Translations under genes and position numbers: made by a program
The notes under the pieces: generated by a model
What the model saw: the letters and a program-made list of their open reading frames with translations, nothing else
Told to the model about the DNA's origin: nothing
Databases searched by the model: none
Part shown: one piece after another, positions 16,135 to 26,409 of the stretch
How the letters are laid out: the number at the start of each line of letters is the position of its first letter
Position numbering within the stretch: position 1 is the stretch's first letter
DNA from: an uncultured Lachnospiraceae bacterium
Lineage (GTDB): Bacteria > Bacillota > Clostridia > Lachnospirales > Lachnospiraceae
Assembly: GCA_902786205.1 (NCBI GenBank)
Contig: CADABQ010000008.1
Span: 76,322 to 140,321 of the forward strand
Reading direction: 5' to 3'
Length of the DNA stretch: 64,000 nt

Positions 16135-17164
16135 TGCTATTAAAATAGACGGTATGCCACGAAATCAAACATTAATTATTGTTGAAGGAAAACTGGAGAA
16201 AAATAATATTTTAAAAAGTTTATTTAGATGTTTTCCGGAAATTCCCATTCGTATTGAAAATGTACATGTATATGAAAGTGATATTTATGATTTGTACCAT
16301 GCAATTGAGGAAGAGTATGGAGCGTTATGGTTTGAGGAGAATATGGAGGTTGATATTCCTTATTTAGTAAGCAAACGGTTTGGTATAGTGCCATCTCTTG
16401 AGAAGCGGAACTTTACAAATATTATTTTAATGTTTGACTATGAGCATCATGATAATTTTTATTCGGATGAAAAAATAATGAAAATGCAGAAACATTTTTC
16501 TAGCGTGGAGGATGAGGGGCTTTTATATATTAATTATCCGATGATTGAATCCTTGTATCATTATAAATCTTTTCCAGATAATGAATATTTGTCTAGGAGT
16601 ATTCCAGTTACATGCAAGCCCGGAAGTGCATATAAGAATGAAGTGCAGGAAGAATCCTGTATTTTGGAATATATGAATTTGTATAGTAAGTTAGTTGATA
16701 TGTTAAAAGCTAAGATTAATTTATCAGATCAAATAATAGAAGAAGGTGCATCTGCGTTACTATCAGCAGGGACTGACGAGGGGTTAGAAAAAGAAATAGA
16801 AAAATTTACAAACCAAACGCACCTCTCTGAGAAAAATAAAAATAATTTGAAATTTTCTATACGGAATCTGTTGTCTAGACAGAAGTATATAGAACAAGGC
16901 ATTTCTTATTGGGAGGATATTAGAACCTATATCGGACAGATTGTTCAAGATAATATTATAAAAGCGGATAGCATTCAGAAGGGAACCGAAGATAACGAAA
17001 CTACAGTGAAAGAGAAGTATTGTGCTATAGACTGGGCAAGTGTATTAGAAAAACAAAATAAATTAAGCACAGATAGTGTGAACGGTATTATTATGGTTTT
17101 ATGCACATGTATTACTTTTTTAGGTGAATATAAGTTTTACTGGAAAATAAGCAGTGATAGGTGA
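16127..17164 (+). CDS. TOPRIM-like partner of ATPase operon 2
   Basis: A 345-aa protein counted from ATG 16127; a TTG at 16106 is the alternative. NQTLIIVEGKLEKNNILKSL looks like the first strand and glutamate of a TOPRIM domain, and NIILMFDYEHHDN offers the acidic D-x-E in place of D-x-D. YINYPMIESLYHY follows. This matches the layout of RloB/AbiLii or DUF4435-like effectors, though no exact family is recognised. The C-terminal half is helical and charged. The 8-bp overlap with the ATPase indicates coupled translation. Confidence 0.55.
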   Translation: MNNAIKIDGMPRNQTLIIVEGKLEKNNILKSLFRCFPEIPIRIENVHVYESDIYDLYHAIEEEYGALWFEENMEVDIPYLVSKRFGIVPSLEKRNFTNIILMFDYEHHDNFYSDEKIMKMQKHFSSVEDEGLLYINYPMIESLYHYKSFPDNEYLSRSIPVTCKPGSAYKNEVQEESCILEYMNLYSKLVDMLKAKINLSDQIIEEGASALLSAGTDEGLEKEIEKFTNQTHLSEKNKNNLKFSIRNLLSRQKYIEQGISYWEDIRTYIGQIVQDNIIKADSIQKGTEDNETTVKEKYCAIDWASVLEKQNKLSTDSVNGIIMVLCTCITFLGEYKFYWKISSDR

Positions 17165-17256
17165 GTTGCAAAATATATGAGATATGGATGGTCATAAACT
17201 TATGAAAACGAGATAGAACTGCAATGATAATAGGAAAGTGTAAGCATTATAATTTT

Positions 17257-17318
17257 AAAATGACAGGCGGTTTTCTTAGAAATACTAAAGAAAACAGTCT
17301 GTCATTTTGAATTTTTTC
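17257..17318 (+). terminator. Terminator of ATPase operon 2
   Basis: Arms 17257-17277 and 17288-17308 pair over about 21 bp with two G-T pairs, followed by ATTTTTT. It lies about 90 bases after the TOPRIM-like gene. It could also terminate the convergent minus-strand yjfB-like gene. Confidence 0.8.
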
Positions 17319-17351
17319 TGTTATCCATAGGAGTAATATTCGCTTTGAAAA

Positions 17352-17528
17352 TTAGACAGAAATGTTGATATTACTTCCTATATTAGGGTTTACGGATTGT
17401 TCCATTATTTTTGTAATGGCATCCCCTGTGTCCTCGGCAACTTCCATACTTTTAGCGAGCATGGAATATCCTACATTCATTTGTAGATTTGTTAGAGACA
17501 TAGAAGTGGAAAGTGAACTAATATCCAT
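17352..17528 (-). CDS. YjfB-family putative motility protein
   Basis: A 58-aa protein. It starts MDISSLSTSMS, continues with VGYSMLAKSMEVAEDTGDAI and ends NPNIGSNINISV. This is the pattern of the YjfB_motility family (PF14070), short sigma-D-dependent proteins of unknown function in Bacillus and Clostridia. ATG at 17528 has AAAGGAG nine bases upstream; the longer frame to 17582 is rejected. A CCGATAT box lies upstream. It supports a motile organism and ties the region to flagellar control. Confidence 0.75.
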   Translation of the reverse strand: MDISSLSTSMSLTNLQMNVGYSMLAKSMEVAEDTGDAITKIMEQSVNPNIGSNINISV

Positions 17529-17563
17529 AAATAATCGACTCCTTTCTAGTTGGTATAAAATAT

Positions 17564-17570
17564 ATATCGG
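17564..17570 (-). promoter_or_regulatory. Sigma-D type -10 element of the yjfB-like gene
   Basis: CCGATAT on the minus strand, 36 bases before the start codon, equals the flagellar sigma -10 consensus. A matching TAAA at the proper distance is not evident, so the -35 is weak. Confidence 0.5.
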
Positions 17571-17745
17571 ATGGATTTCCAATATAAATAAGAGAGAGCG
17601 CCAGTAAGGATTTTGCTTATATAAGAAATAAGTTTAGAAACAGAAAAGTGAGTTTGCGTAAAAGAGTGAAGGGAACGTTACTGTTCATATACCTGTGAAC
17701 TGTAACAAGGGAACGGATAGACGGTCTGTTAGGCAGTGTTAAGCA
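17571..17745. other. Intergenic stretch with hairpin 17677-17706
   Basis: GTTACTGTTCA (17677-17687) pairs with TGAACTGTAAC (17696-17706) with one central mismatch around an 8-base loop. The arm resembles the MITE terminus at 9743 (GTAACAGTTCA), so it may be a decayed element end. No gene is seen. Confidence 0.4.
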
Positions 17746-17774
17746 TTGACAAATAGTCGATGGATTTATACAAT
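17746..17774 (+). promoter_or_regulatory. Sigma-A promoter of nadA
   Basis: TTGACA (17746-17751), a 17-base spacer and TACAAT (17769-17774), about 60 bases before nadA: a near-consensus promoter. Confidence 0.8.
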
Positions 17775-17841
17775 AGAAGCTAGTGTATATTTAAAATGAT
17801 ACCGAAGATTTGCGTACCGATTGAAAAGGAGAATTTAAGAG

Positions 17842-18741
17842 ATGATAGAAAAAATCAAGCGTTTAAAGGAAGAAAAAGACGTGGTAATTATGGCACACTA
17901 CTATGTGGATGGAGCAGTGCAGGAATTAGCTGATTATGTGGGAGATTCCTATTTTCTTGCAAAAAAAGCTACAGAAGTAACACAGAAAAATATTTTGTTT
18001 TGCGGTGTTTCTTTTATGGGTGAGAGTGCTAAGATTTTAAATCCTGAAAAACGTGTTATTATGGCAGACGAATATGCAGACTGTCCAATGGCTCATATGG
18101 TAGATATTGATCGTATTCATCAAATACGCGAGGAATATCCGGATGTAGCAGTTGTCTGTTATGTAAATTCTACAGCTGAAATTAAGGCAGAATCAGATGT
18201 TTGTGTGACATCTTCGAATGCTATTCGTGTAGTGGAAAAGCTTCCAAACAAACATATTTTCTTTATTCCTGATAACAATCTGGCACGTTATGTAGCAAAA
18301 CAAATGCCGGAGAAAGAGTTTATTTTCAATGATGGTTTTTGCCATGTACATAAGAGTATCCATATAGAAGATGTAAAAAAAGCAAAGGAATTACATCCAG
18401 ATGCCCTTATTTTAACACATCCGGAATGTACAGAAGATGTAGTTGCCATTTCTGATTTTGTAGGTAGTACATCAGAGATCATTGCATATGCAACAAAGAG
18501 TGATGCAAAGAAGTTTCTTATTTGTACAGAGATGGGTGTATTTTATGAACTGGAACAGAAAAATCCGGACAAGAAATTTTTCTCGGTAGGACATAGACAA
18601 TTTTGCCCAAATATGAAAAAAATAAGTGTAGAAAAAGTAAAAGCGGCGTTAGAAACTTTAACACCGGAAGTTACAATGGATGAGGAAATGCGTATGAAAG
18701 CAAATGCGCCATTAGTACGTATGTTAGAATTGGCAAAATAG
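17842..18741 (+). CDS. nadA: Quinolinate synthase, NadA
   Basis: A 299-aa enzyme that condenses iminoaspartate with dihydroxyacetone phosphate to quinolinate in NAD synthesis, using a [4Fe-4S] cluster. Cluster cysteines match the short NadA type: C81 (YADCPMAHM), C167 (NDGFCHVH) and C255 (HRQFCPNM). IMAHYYVDGAVQELADYVGDS near the N-terminus (residues 15-35) provides substrate residues. Length agrees with the 300-aa Thermotoga/Clostridia form. No nadB or nadC is adjacent; hydE follows 76 bp on. Confidence 0.95.
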   Translation: MIEKIKRLKEEKDVVIMAHYYVDGAVQELADYVGDSYFLAKKATEVTQKNILFCGVSFMGESAKILNPEKRVIMADEYADCPMAHMVDIDRIHQIREEYPDVAVVCYVNSTAEIKAESDVCVTSSNAIRVVEKLPNKHIFFIPDNNLARYVAKQMPEKEFIFNDGFCHVHKSIHIEDVKKAKELHPDALILTHPECTEDVVAISDFVGSTSEIIAYATKSDAKKFLICTEMGVFYELEQKNPDKKFFSVGHRQFCPNMKKISVEKVKAALETLTPEVTMDEEMRMKANAPLVRMLELAK

Positions 18742-18817
18742 TATAAAATATGTATGGAGTAAGTCTGTGTTTGGTTCATTTAATTCTGATGCGGAGTTTG
18801 GAAGGAGAGAGCCTGGT

Positions 18818-19861
18818 ATGAAAATGCAATCATTATTGGAGCTGTTAGAACGTGATGGAATATTACCGGAAGAGGCCTTTGTGGAACTGCTTTCAGGGCG
18901 TAGCAAAGAGGATGAAGCGTATGCAGCAAAACGAGCAAGAGAAATTGGAGATTGCATTTATGGAAAGCAGATTTACATTCGTGGGTTGATAGAATTTACC
19001 AATTATTGTAAGAATAATTGCTATTATTGTGGGATTCAGAGAGAAAATTCGCACATACAGCGCTATCGTTTAGGAAAAGAAGAAATTTTACTTTGTTGTG
19101 AGGAAGGATACAAACTTGGATTTCGTACATTTGTGTTGCAGGGCGGGGAAGATCCTTACTATACAGATGAAAAGATGATAGATATAATAAAAGCAATCCG
19201 AAATAATTTTCCGGATTGTGCAATTACACTTTCCATAGGAGAAAAGTCATATGACAGTTATCAAAGATTTTATGAAGCTGGAGCAGATCGCTATTTACTT
19301 CGACATGAGACTGCGGATGTTGCACATTATCAAAGATTACATCCGAAAGAAATGTCATTGGAACATCGTATGGATTGTTTAAGACAATTGAAAGAAATTG
19401 GTTTTCAGACAGGATGTGGATTTATGGTGGGCAGCCCATTTCAGACAAATAAAGAATTGGCAAAGGATTTGTTGTTTATTCATAGTTTGCATCCAGAAAT
19501 GGTAGGAATTGGTCCCTTTATTCCTCATAAAGAAACTCGATTTGCGAAAGAAAAACAGGGAACATTGGAGCAAACTTTATTTTTATTAAGTTTGATACGT
19601 ATTATGGAAAAAAATGTTCTTTTACCAGCAACAACAGCACTTGCGACCATTGATCCAAGGGGAAGGGAAAAGGGAATTCTGGCTGGCGCCAATGTGGTTA
19701 TGCCCAATCTTTCACCAAAAGCGGTTCGTGAAAAATACGCTTTATATGATGGAAAGGTATGTACTGGTGAAGAAGCAGCAGAATGTCGTTTCTGTCTGGA
19801 AAACCGAGTTCGATCAGTTGGTTATGAAGTTGTTGTTGATCGAGGCGATTATAAGGGATGA
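18818..19861 (+). CDS. hydE: [FeFe]-hydrogenase maturase HydE, radical SAM
   Basis: A 347-aa radical SAM enzyme for assembly of the H-cluster dithiolate bridge. C64-x3-C68-x2-C71 (CKNNCYYC) binds the [4Fe-4S] cluster. FTNYCKNNCYYCGI, LRHETADVAHYQRLHP and VGIGPFIPHKET are HydE landmarks. ATG 18818 behind GGAAGGAG gives the family length; a GTG at 18767 is a possible earlier start. HydF and HydG are not in the window. It is probably co-transcribed with nadA, another Fe-S enzyme. Confidence 0.88.
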   Translation: MKMQSLLELLERDGILPEEAFVELLSGRSKEDEAYAAKRAREIGDCIYGKQIYIRGLIEFTNYCKNNCYYCGIQRENSHIQRYRLGKEEILLCCEEGYKLGFRTFVLQGGEDPYYTDEKMIDIIKAIRNNFPDCAITLSIGEKSYDSYQRFYEAGADRYLLRHETADVAHYQRLHPKEMSLEHRMDCLRQLKEIGFQTGCGFMVGSPFQTNKELAKDLLFIHSLHPEMVGIGPFIPHKETRFAKEKQGTLEQTLFLLSLIRIMEKNVLLPATTALATIDPRGREKGILAGANVVMPNLSPKAVREKYALYDGKVCTGEEAAECRFCLENRVRSVGYEVVVDRGDYKG

Positions 19862-19904
19862 CAGTGTAATACATGGGGCAATCTGTGTAGATAGAACGTG
19901 AAAT

Positions 19905-19957
19905 AAAAAAGATGTAGAACCGTATTTCAAGTGAGATACTATTCTGCATCTTTTTAT
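19905..19957 (+). terminator. Terminator after hydE
   Basis: Arms 19906-19919 and 19942-19955 pair (one G-T pair) and end in TTTTT, 45 bases after the hydE stop. Confidence 0.8.
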
Positions 19958-19963
19958 GTTCTC

Positions 19964-19991
19964 TAAGGATAACAACCGATATAACCGATAT
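19964..19991 (+). promoter_or_regulatory. Possible sigma-D promoter of the hybrid kinase gene
   Basis: Two tandem CCGATAT boxes (19976-19982 and 19985-19991) lie 60-70 bases before the kinase start. The second has TAAG (19964-19967) upstream with a 17-base spacer, slightly long for this sigma factor. Confidence 0.4.
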
Positions 19992-20048
19992 TCTATTTAG
20001 TGATGTTGGGGGATAGGAAACTTTTTAGATAAATTTGGGGGCATAAAT

Positions 20049-23000
20049 ATGGAGAGTAAAGAACGTGCATATTTATTGGATAATATAAATGCATTATTAG
20101 AGGGGCATACTGGAAAAAATGTGCTTGTATTAAAGCATAATGGAAGTTTGAATGTTACAAGAAGCGAAATAGAAGAACTGGAATTGGAAAAACGAGGTGT
20201 GAGAGTGGTATACCATCGTTTTTATCAGGAAAAATTACGAACAGCTTATGAGCCATATCTTTCCTTGATTCGGGAGTATGTTACACAAAAGCAAAAAGAA
20301 AATACAAATTTTTTAGAATTGTTTTTAGAAAGAAATCAAGTCTATTCCTTACATAAAGATATTTTTCGGGCGTATTTTTCAGGAAAGAAGCCTGTGAGAA
20401 AAGAAAATCTATTGATTGGAGAGTATGCATTTGAAAAGAAAAAAATACGGACAACTGTTATATCTATGTTGTTGGAGATTGCACAGATGCAGCCAATCAT
20501 GTTTATTTTAAATGCAGTCGATTTCGCTGGCATTTCCACATGGGAAGTTGCTTCTCATTTCAAACAATTAGGAATGGATAGTAATATAAGAGTATTGCTT
20601 ATTTATAATGAATTGGGAAATGGATTAAATAGTGCGAGTAAATTTAAACACAAATTCATAAAAGAATGTGAAGATGAGGAAATCGCATACGAATGGTTAC
20701 TGGATGCAGAAAACAAAAAGAATACAGAACATGTTTCTTTTCGGTATCAAATAAAGCAGATGCCGGAATACCTAAAGATTCTAAGAGATTTGTCCTGTTT
20801 TTTAGAGTACGAGACCGTAAATGAGTATTTAAAAAGTTTTATGATGGAACATAGACTAGGGCAACCTGAACTTTTGGCGGAACAAAAGGAACAATTATTA
20901 ATGTGTTTCTTTTGGAGCAGTTTAGGGGTAAAAAGTTATGCAGATGCATTGCTTGTATGTAATCTGTTGCGTCAGCTTCCGGTAAGGAAAGAGCAACGCC
21001 TGCAGATCGATTATCAGGTAGCATATTTTAAAACATTAGTATATCTTTATTCCAGAACGGAATTGGAGCTGCAGAAAAGTCTTGCAGAATGTAGTCGTTT
21101 GGCCGAAAAACTCAAGGATGAGAAAAAACTTTTTGAAGTAGAATTAATATCCAATATGGCACGCTATTTTGGATGGGATGATATGTGGGTATCGGAACAG
21201 GATAGCATTGTTACAGAGGAATTTTTACAACAATGTGAACAATATGAGGCATATAATCATCTCGCACACATTCTAGTATATAGTTTTAATAGTGATTATA
21301 AAAAGTTTCAAAAAGTAGAGGAAATTAAAGGTCGTATTCCAGAGTTTATGGCTGGAATAGCATTAGGAAAAAAACTGGGGAATCAGCAGTTTTTGATAGA
21401 GGCATATCGAAAAAATATAATGTTGGCATCCATTCATGGGTATTATTCCGTTGCTATTTATTTTTATCAGGCATCCTTAGATGTCATATATGGAAAAGCA
21501 AATTGGGTAACAGAAGCGGGGATATACAATGGAATTGGATACAGCAATTGTGGATTGGGACATTATATTGTTGCACACCAGTACTACAATCAGGCATTGA
21601 AAATCTACTATCAGGAAGAAAAGGTAGATGAGGTGGTAGAAACCTTATATAATTTAGGTATCAACGCTTTTTTGGCAGATGATTATGAAAATGCCAGTAA
21701 ATATTTTCTAGTAGCAGTAAATACGTTAAATCAGTTAAAGATTGGTACGCTTCGTACATGTAATATAGCAAAACTATTTGGCTTGACTGCGGTTGCCTGT
21801 TTTAAACAACAGATTTACCATGAGGCGTATTTATACTTGAATAAGACCAGACAGTTTTTAGCACATATTATTGATCTGAAAAATAGAGAGGATGAAAATT
21901 TGTTTGTAGATGACAGTGTGTTTTTATACTATCTAGTCAGTGGAATGGTATCTCGAAAAGAAGGGGATATCGAACAAGCTTACGAACAAATGAAAAAAGC
22001 CACATTTTATATGAAGCGTTCTACTGGTTCTTATTTTTTTAATTATCCTCTTTATGCACAGGAACTTTATTTTACATGCAAAGAAAGTGGGAGAGAAGCG
22101 GAAGGAAAACGAGTAATAGAAGAATGTATTTCCTATTGCAAGGAACAGGGCTATACCCATCTTTTACAGAAATTACAGGCTTATTTGGATGAGAAAAGTG
22201 AGAATGCAAAAAGCTATCAAAGGGAAGTATTGTGTCTGAAAGATATTACGCTGGAACAGATTGGAGACTGGGTAGAGCGGATTTCGGTAGAAAAAAGTAA
22301 TCAAGAGCTTGCGAATAGTATCCATTTTTTAAAGGTATTACAACAATTTACCAGCAATTTAAATGAAGACACCAATGAAAAATTAGCAGAACTGGTACAA
22401 GTTTTTAAAAATTATTTTTTCATTGATAAAGCATATGCAGTTGTCCGTGAGGATGGAGAAAATCGAATTTTATATTCCGATCTTGGTTTTACGTTGTCAG
22501 AGCAGGATATCGAAAAGATAAAAGACTTTTTGCAGGAAAATCCAAAGGGAATTGTATATTCCAAAAATGGTCAGGAGTATGAGGAATATAATCGAGTATT
22601 TCAAGCGTTTTCAAAGGATCGGGTTTCTTCTTTTATTGCAGTACCAATTTTTTTGCAACATGAAATCGTAGTTTTCTTTATTGTTTATGTCCAAATGTTA
22701 GATAGTTGGACGGGGCTAAAAAGAAAAGCAATATTAGACGGCGAGGATTTAGAATTATTTTCTTATATTTTTAGGGAAATTTATGATGCACTTGAACGTG
22801 TTGCTGTGAAAAAGAAATTAGTGGGAGCAAACCAAAAATTAAAACAACAGATGGAGCAATTACTTGTTTTAAAGGAACAGGCAGAATCTGCCAATATTGC
22901 AAAATCCAGTTTTTTGGCAAATATGAGTCATGAAATTCGAACGCCGATGAATGCAATCATAGGTATGACAGAGATTGCACTTCGGGACGAGCAGGATAAA

Positions 23001-24437
23001 AAACAGCGAGAATATTTGGAACAGATTTCGTCTGCCGGTAAAAGTCTTCTTTCTATTATCAATGATATTTTGGATTTTTCTAAGATTGAGTCAGGAAAGA
23101 TGGAAATACGAGAAACCAATTATGAGATTAGAAATGTAATAATGGATGTAAAAAATATGTTATCTGCCAGAATTGGAGACAAGAATCTGCGATTAAAGAT
23201 TATGGTGAATGAAGATATTCCTGCTATTTTATATGGGGATGACATGCGTATTCGTCAAATTATCATCAATCTGGGAAATAATGCGATTAAATTTACAGAA
23301 AATGGTTCGGTAACGATATCCATTGATTATGAACCAAGAGGAGAAAACATTTTATTGTATGTATCCGTAAAAGATACCGGAATTGGAATTCGTGCGGAGG
23401 ATCAGAAAAAATTGTTTTCTGCGTTTCAGCAGGTAGATGGAAAACGCAATAGAAAATTGGAAGGTACTGGTCTTGGATTATCTATTTGCAAGGCTTTTGT
23501 GGAGCTTATGGGTGGAACAATTTCTGTTGAGAGCGAATATGGAAAAGGAAGTACATTTTCCTTTGAGATACCTCAAAAGGTGGGGGCAGAGAACGAAGTG
23601 TTATCGCAAAAGAAAGAAGAGAAGGCAAGTACATTGTTTGAGGCACCAAATGCCAGGATATTGGTCGTAGATGACAACCTTGTAAATTTAAAAGTGTTGG
23701 AGGGATTATTAGAACCCATGCATATGCAGTTGATCATGGCAACCAGTGGAAAGGAAGCAATTACATGTTTACAAACGCAAGAGGCGTTTGATTTGATTTT
23801 TATGGATCATATGATGCCAGAGATGGATGGGATTGAAACGACAAAGTGTATTCGTTCAGGGAAGGAAGAATATTATAAAAAGATTCCAATCATAGCCCTT
23901 ACTGCTAACGCTATTAGCGGAGTGGAAAAAATGTTTTTAGAAAATGGTATGCAGGATTTTATCAGTAAACCAATTGATATGAAAGAAATGATTTCTGTAT
24001 TAAGAAAGTGGTTGCCAAAAGATAAAATAGAGACAGCCAAGAAAAAGACAGAAAAACAGGAAAAGGTAAGACCGGATAAAATTCCGGGAATTGATATTGA
24101 AAAGGCATTACAAGTATCTGGAAATATGGAGATTTTAAAAAAACTTTGGGCTGTTTTTTGTAGCAAGGCAGACGAAAAAATACTTTTAATCATGGACTTG
24201 TATGAAAGTGTGGACATAAAAAATTATAGGATAGAAGTACATGCATTAAAAAGTTCTGCAAGACTGATCGGGGCTATGGAACTTTCTAAAATGGCTGAAT
24301 ATATGGAACAATGTGCAAAGCAGGATAATGTACTGGAGATTGAACGATATACATCGGCAATGCTGGAAGAATACAACAGAATAAAAAAGAGCTTAGAAAC
24401 TTATATATTACAGGACGAAGAAAAGGATAAATCGTAA
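20049..24437 (+). CDS. Large hybrid sensor histidine kinase with TPR-like, GAF, REC and Hpt domains
   Basis: A 1462-aa protein without clear membrane segments. Residues 1-250 resemble a degenerate NTPase-type domain (no good P-loop), followed by TPR-like helical repeats (about 320-740), a GAF-like sensor (about 770-920), HisKA with His961 in [15 protein letters not shown], and HATPase with NAIKFTENG and [10 protein letters not shown] receiver has phospho-acceptor Asp1253 in [13 protein letters not shown], and a C-terminal Hpt has His1398 in [13 protein letters not shown]. It can run a full His-Asp-His phosphorelay in the cytoplasm. The partner and signal are unknown, and no response regulator is adjacent. 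Confidence 0.85.
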   Translation: MESKERAYLLDNINALLEGHTGKNVLVLKHNGSLNVTRSEIEELELEKRGVRVVYHRFYQEKLRTAYEPYLSLIREYVTQKQKENTNFLELFLERNQVYSLHKDIFRAYFSGKKPVRKENLLIGEYAFEKKKIRTTVISMLLEIAQMQPIMFILNAVDFAGISTWEVASHFKQLGMDSNIRVLLIYNELGNGLNSASKFKHKFIKECEDEEIAYEWLLDAENKKNTEHVSFRYQIKQMPEYLKILRDLSCFLEYETVNEYLKSFMMEHRLGQPELLAEQKEQLLMCFFWSSLGVKSYADALLVCNLLRQLPVRKEQRLQIDYQVAYFKTLVYLYSRTELELQKSLAECSRLAEKLKDEKKLFEVELISNMARYFGWDDMWVSEQDSIVTEEFLQQCEQYEAYNHLAHILVYSFNSDYKKFQKVEEIKGRIPEFMAGIALGKKLGNQQFLIEAYRKNIMLASIHGYYSVAIYFYQASLDVIYGKANWVTEAGIYNGIGYSNCGLGHYIVAHQYYNQALKIYYQEEKVDEVVETLYNLGINAFLADDYENASKYFLVAVNTLNQLKIGTLRTCNIAKLFGLTAVACFKQQIYHEAYLYLNKTRQFLAHIIDLKNREDENLFVDDSVFLYYLVSGMVSRKEGDIEQAYEQMKKATFYMKRSTGSYFFNYPLYAQELYFTCKESGREAEGKRVIEECISYCKEQGYTHLLQKLQAYLDEKSENAKSYQREVLCLKDITLEQIGDWVERISVEKSNQELANSIHFLKVLQQFTSNLNEDTNEKLAELVQVFKNYFFIDKAYAVVREDGENRILYSDLGFTLSEQDIEKIKDFLQENPKGIVYSKNGQEYEEYNRVFQAFSKDRVSSFIAVPIFLQHEIVVFFIVYVQMLDSWTGLKRKAILDGEDLELFSYIFREIYDALERVAVKKKLVGANQKLKQQMEQLLVLKEQAESANIAKSSFLANMSHEIRTPMNAIIGMTEIALRDEQDKKQREYLEQISSAGKSLLSIINDILDFSKIESGKMEIRETNYEIRNVIMDVKNMLSARIGDKNLRLKIMVNEDIPAILYGDDMRIRQIIINLGNNAIKFTENGSVTISIDYEPRGENILLYVSVKDTGIGIRAEDQKKLFSAFQQVDGKRNRKLEGTGLGLSICKAFVELMGGTISVESEYGKGSTFSFEIPQKVGAENEVLSQKKEEKASTLFEAPNARILVVDDNLVNLKVLEGLLEPMHMQLIMATSGKEAITCLQTQEAFDLIFMDHMMPEMDGIETTKCIRSGKEEYYKKIPIIALTANAISGVEKMFLENGMQDFISKPIDMKEMISVLRKWLPKDKIETAKKKTEKQEKVRPDKIPGIDIEKALQVSGNMEILKKLWAVFCSKADEKILLIMDLYESVDIKNYRIEVHALKSSARLIGAMELSKMAEYMEQCAKQDNVLEIERYTSAMLEEYNRIKKSLETYILQDEEKDKS

Positions 24438-24454
24438 ATACGGTTTATCCTTTT
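24421..24454 (+). terminator. Terminator overlapping the kinase stop codon
   Basis: A 14-bp stem (one T-G pair) has arms 24421-24434 and 24441-24454 and ends in a T-rich tail. The TAA stop (24435-24437) sits in the loop. Confidence 0.75.
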
Positions 24455-24466
24455 CTTGTTATATGA

Positions 24467-24522
24467 GTTTACATTTATTTTACTTTGGATTGGTTCTAGA
24501 TTTTACATAGGGGTGTTAAACT
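24467..24522 (+). promoter_or_regulatory. Pho box and promoter of pstSCA
   Basis: Repeats GTTTACAT (24467), TTTTACTT (24478) and TTTTACAT (24501) stand at 11- and 23-base intervals, followed 16 bases on by the -10-like TAAACT (24517-24522). The same repeats, intervals and -10 offset recur before pstB at 33060-33115. This fits activation by a PhoB/PhoP-type regulator under phosphate limitation. A GTCTGAA/TTCAGAC hairpin follows in the leader. Confidence 0.7.
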
Positions 24523-24619
24523 AAAAACTGTTCAGATGTTAGAGCTGTCTGAAACAAGAAATATTCAGACGACCAAGACAGTATCTATGTAAATTTTTTT
24601 CTAAAACAGGAGGAAAACT

Positions 24620-25534
24620 ATGGTGAAAACAATTCAGAAAGCAAGTAAAAAGAAAGTAAGAAAGTTGATCGGAATGGCATTGAGTGCTGTTTTAGTAGTC
24701 GGAATGATGGGATGTGGAAACAGTTCAGATGCAGGTAGTAAGGGGAAAAACAGTGGTAATGCAATTTCAGTTGTATCAAGAGAAGATGGTTCTGGAACAA
24801 GAAGTGCATTTGTAGAATTAACAGGTGTAGAAGAAAAAGATAAGGATGGAAACAAGACAGATAATACCACAGATGAAGCGATTATTTCGAATAGTACAGA
24901 AGTTGTAATGACAACAGTAGCAGGAAATAAAGATGCAATTGGATATATTTCATTAGGTTCTTTAAATGATACGGTAAAAGGTGTAAAGATTGATGGAGTA
25001 GAGCCAACGGCTGAAAATATCAAAAGTGGAAAGTATAGTCTTTCAAGACCATTTAACATTGTGACAAAGGATAACGTAAACGATGCAGCAAAGGATTTTA
25101 TGGCATTTATTATGAGTGAAGATGGACAAAAGATTATTTCTGAGAATGGTTATATTGAAGTAGATAATACAGGTGCTTTTAAGAGCAGTAACCCAAAAGG
25201 AAAAATCGTAGTAGCAGGATCTTCTTCTGTAACACCAGTTATGGAAAAATTGCAGGAAGCATATAAAAAGATTAATGGAAATGTTGAAATTGAGTTACAG
25301 GAAAGTGATTCTACAACAGGTGTAAACGCAGCAGCAGAAGGAACTTGTGATATTGGTATGGCATCCAGAGCATTATCTGACGAAGAAAGCGGAAAAGGAT
25401 TGAAGACAACATCAATTGCTATGGATGGTATTGTTGTAGTCGTAAACAATGAAAATAAAATTACCGATTTAAAAACAGCACAGGTAAAGGATATCTTCTG
25501 TGGAAATGTTACTTCATGGAATGATGTAAAATAG
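24620..25534 (+). CDS. pstS: Phosphate ABC transporter substrate-binding lipoprotein, PstS (permuted order)
   Basis: A 304-aa lipoprotein. A basic N-terminus and hydrophobic stretch end in the lipobox VGMMGCG (Cys32-33 region). The binding-protein segments appear in reversed order. SREDGSGTRSAF, YISLGSLND and KSGKYSLSRPFNIVTK, normally the second half of PstS, come first. VVAGSSSVTPVMEKLQEAYK and KDIFCGNVTSWNDVK, normally the first half, come last. Both halves of the phosphate site are still present. It is the first gene of pstSCA behind a Pho box, with AGGAGG before the ATG. Confidence 0.88.
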   Translation: MVKTIQKASKKKVRKLIGMALSAVLVVGMMGCGNSSDAGSKGKNSGNAISVVSREDGSGTRSAFVELTGVEEKDKDGNKTDNTTDEAIISNSTEVVMTTVAGNKDAIGYISLGSLNDTVKGVKIDGVEPTAENIKSGKYSLSRPFNIVTKDNVNDAAKDFMAFIMSEDGQKIISENGYIEVDNTGAFKSSNPKGKIVVAGSSSVTPVMEKLQEAYKKINGNVEIELQESDSTTGVNAAAEGTCDIGMASRALSDEESGKGLKTTSIAMDGIVVVVNNENKITDLKTAQVKDIFCGNVTSWNDVK

Positions 25535-25556
25535 TAAAGTAAAGGGAGCAACTTTT

Positions 25557-26408
25557 ATGACTAAGATAAAAGAAAAAGGAATGGAACTAGTATTTTTATT
25601 GGCGGCATGTGTATCTATTGTTGCAGTTGCATTGATTTGTATTTTTTTGTTCGCGAAAGGTTTGCCAGCTATTGGAAAAATTGGAGTTGTTAAATTTCTG
25701 ACTGGAATGGACTGGAAACCGACCAATCAGGTGTTTGGTATTTTTTCTATGATCGTGGGAAGTATTTACGTGACAGCAGGAGCTCTTTTAATTGGTGTAC
25801 CAATTGGAATTTTGTCTGCAACATTTCTGGCAAAATTTTGTCCATCTTGGATGTATAAACCATTAAAAACAGGAGTAAATTTGATGGCGGGAATTCCTTC
25901 TGTAGTATATGGTTTTTTCGGAATGTGCGTATTGGTACCGTTATCCAGAACATTGTTTGGAGGTACTGGAAACAGCATTCTTACGGCTTCTGTTTTGTTG
26001 GGAATGATGATATTACCAACGATTATAGGAGTATCTGAATCTGCCATTCGTGCTGTACCGGATTATTATTACAAAGGAGCATTAGCATTAGGAGCAACAC
26101 ATGAGCGAAGCGTGTTTCTAACAGTATTGCCAGCAGCAAAGTCAGGAATTTTAGCGGGAGTAATACTTGGAGTAGGTAGAGCGATTGGTGAGACAATGGC
26201 AGTTATTATGGTTGCGGGAAATCAGGCAAGAATTCCTTCGGCGGTAACAGATGGAGTACGAACGATGACAGCTAATATTGTAATGGAAATGGGATATGCA
26301 ACAGGACTTCATAGAGAAGCATTAATTGCCACAGGTGTTATATTGTTTGTATTTATTTTACTCATCAACTTGTTGTTTTCGGTATTGAAGAGAAAGGCGG
26401 TGGAATAA
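25557..26408 (+). CDS. pstC: Phosphate ABC transporter permease PstC
   Basis: A 283-aa membrane protein with about six hydrophobic segments. IVGSIYVTAGALLIGVPIG and the EAA-like cytoplasmic loop (YYKGALALGATHERSVFLTV) are typical of PstC. GIPSVVYGFFGM is the conserved channel segment. It lies 22 bp after pstS and 1 bp before pstA, so the genes form one operon. With PstA it makes the inner-membrane channel energised by PstB, which is encoded 6 kb away. Confidence 0.93.
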   Translation: MTKIKEKGMELVFLLAACVSIVAVALICIFLFAKGLPAIGKIGVVKFLTGMDWKPTNQVFGIFSMIVGSIYVTAGALLIGVPIGILSATFLAKFCPSWMYKPLKTGVNLMAGIPSVVYGFFGMCVLVPLSRTLFGGTGNSILTASVLLGMMILPTIIGVSESAIRAVPDYYYKGALALGATHERSVFLTVLPAAKSGILAGVILGVGRAIGETMAVIMVAGNQARIPSAVTDGVRTMTANIVMEMGYATGLHREALIATGVILFVFILLINLLFSVLKRKAVE

Positions 26409-26409
26409 A

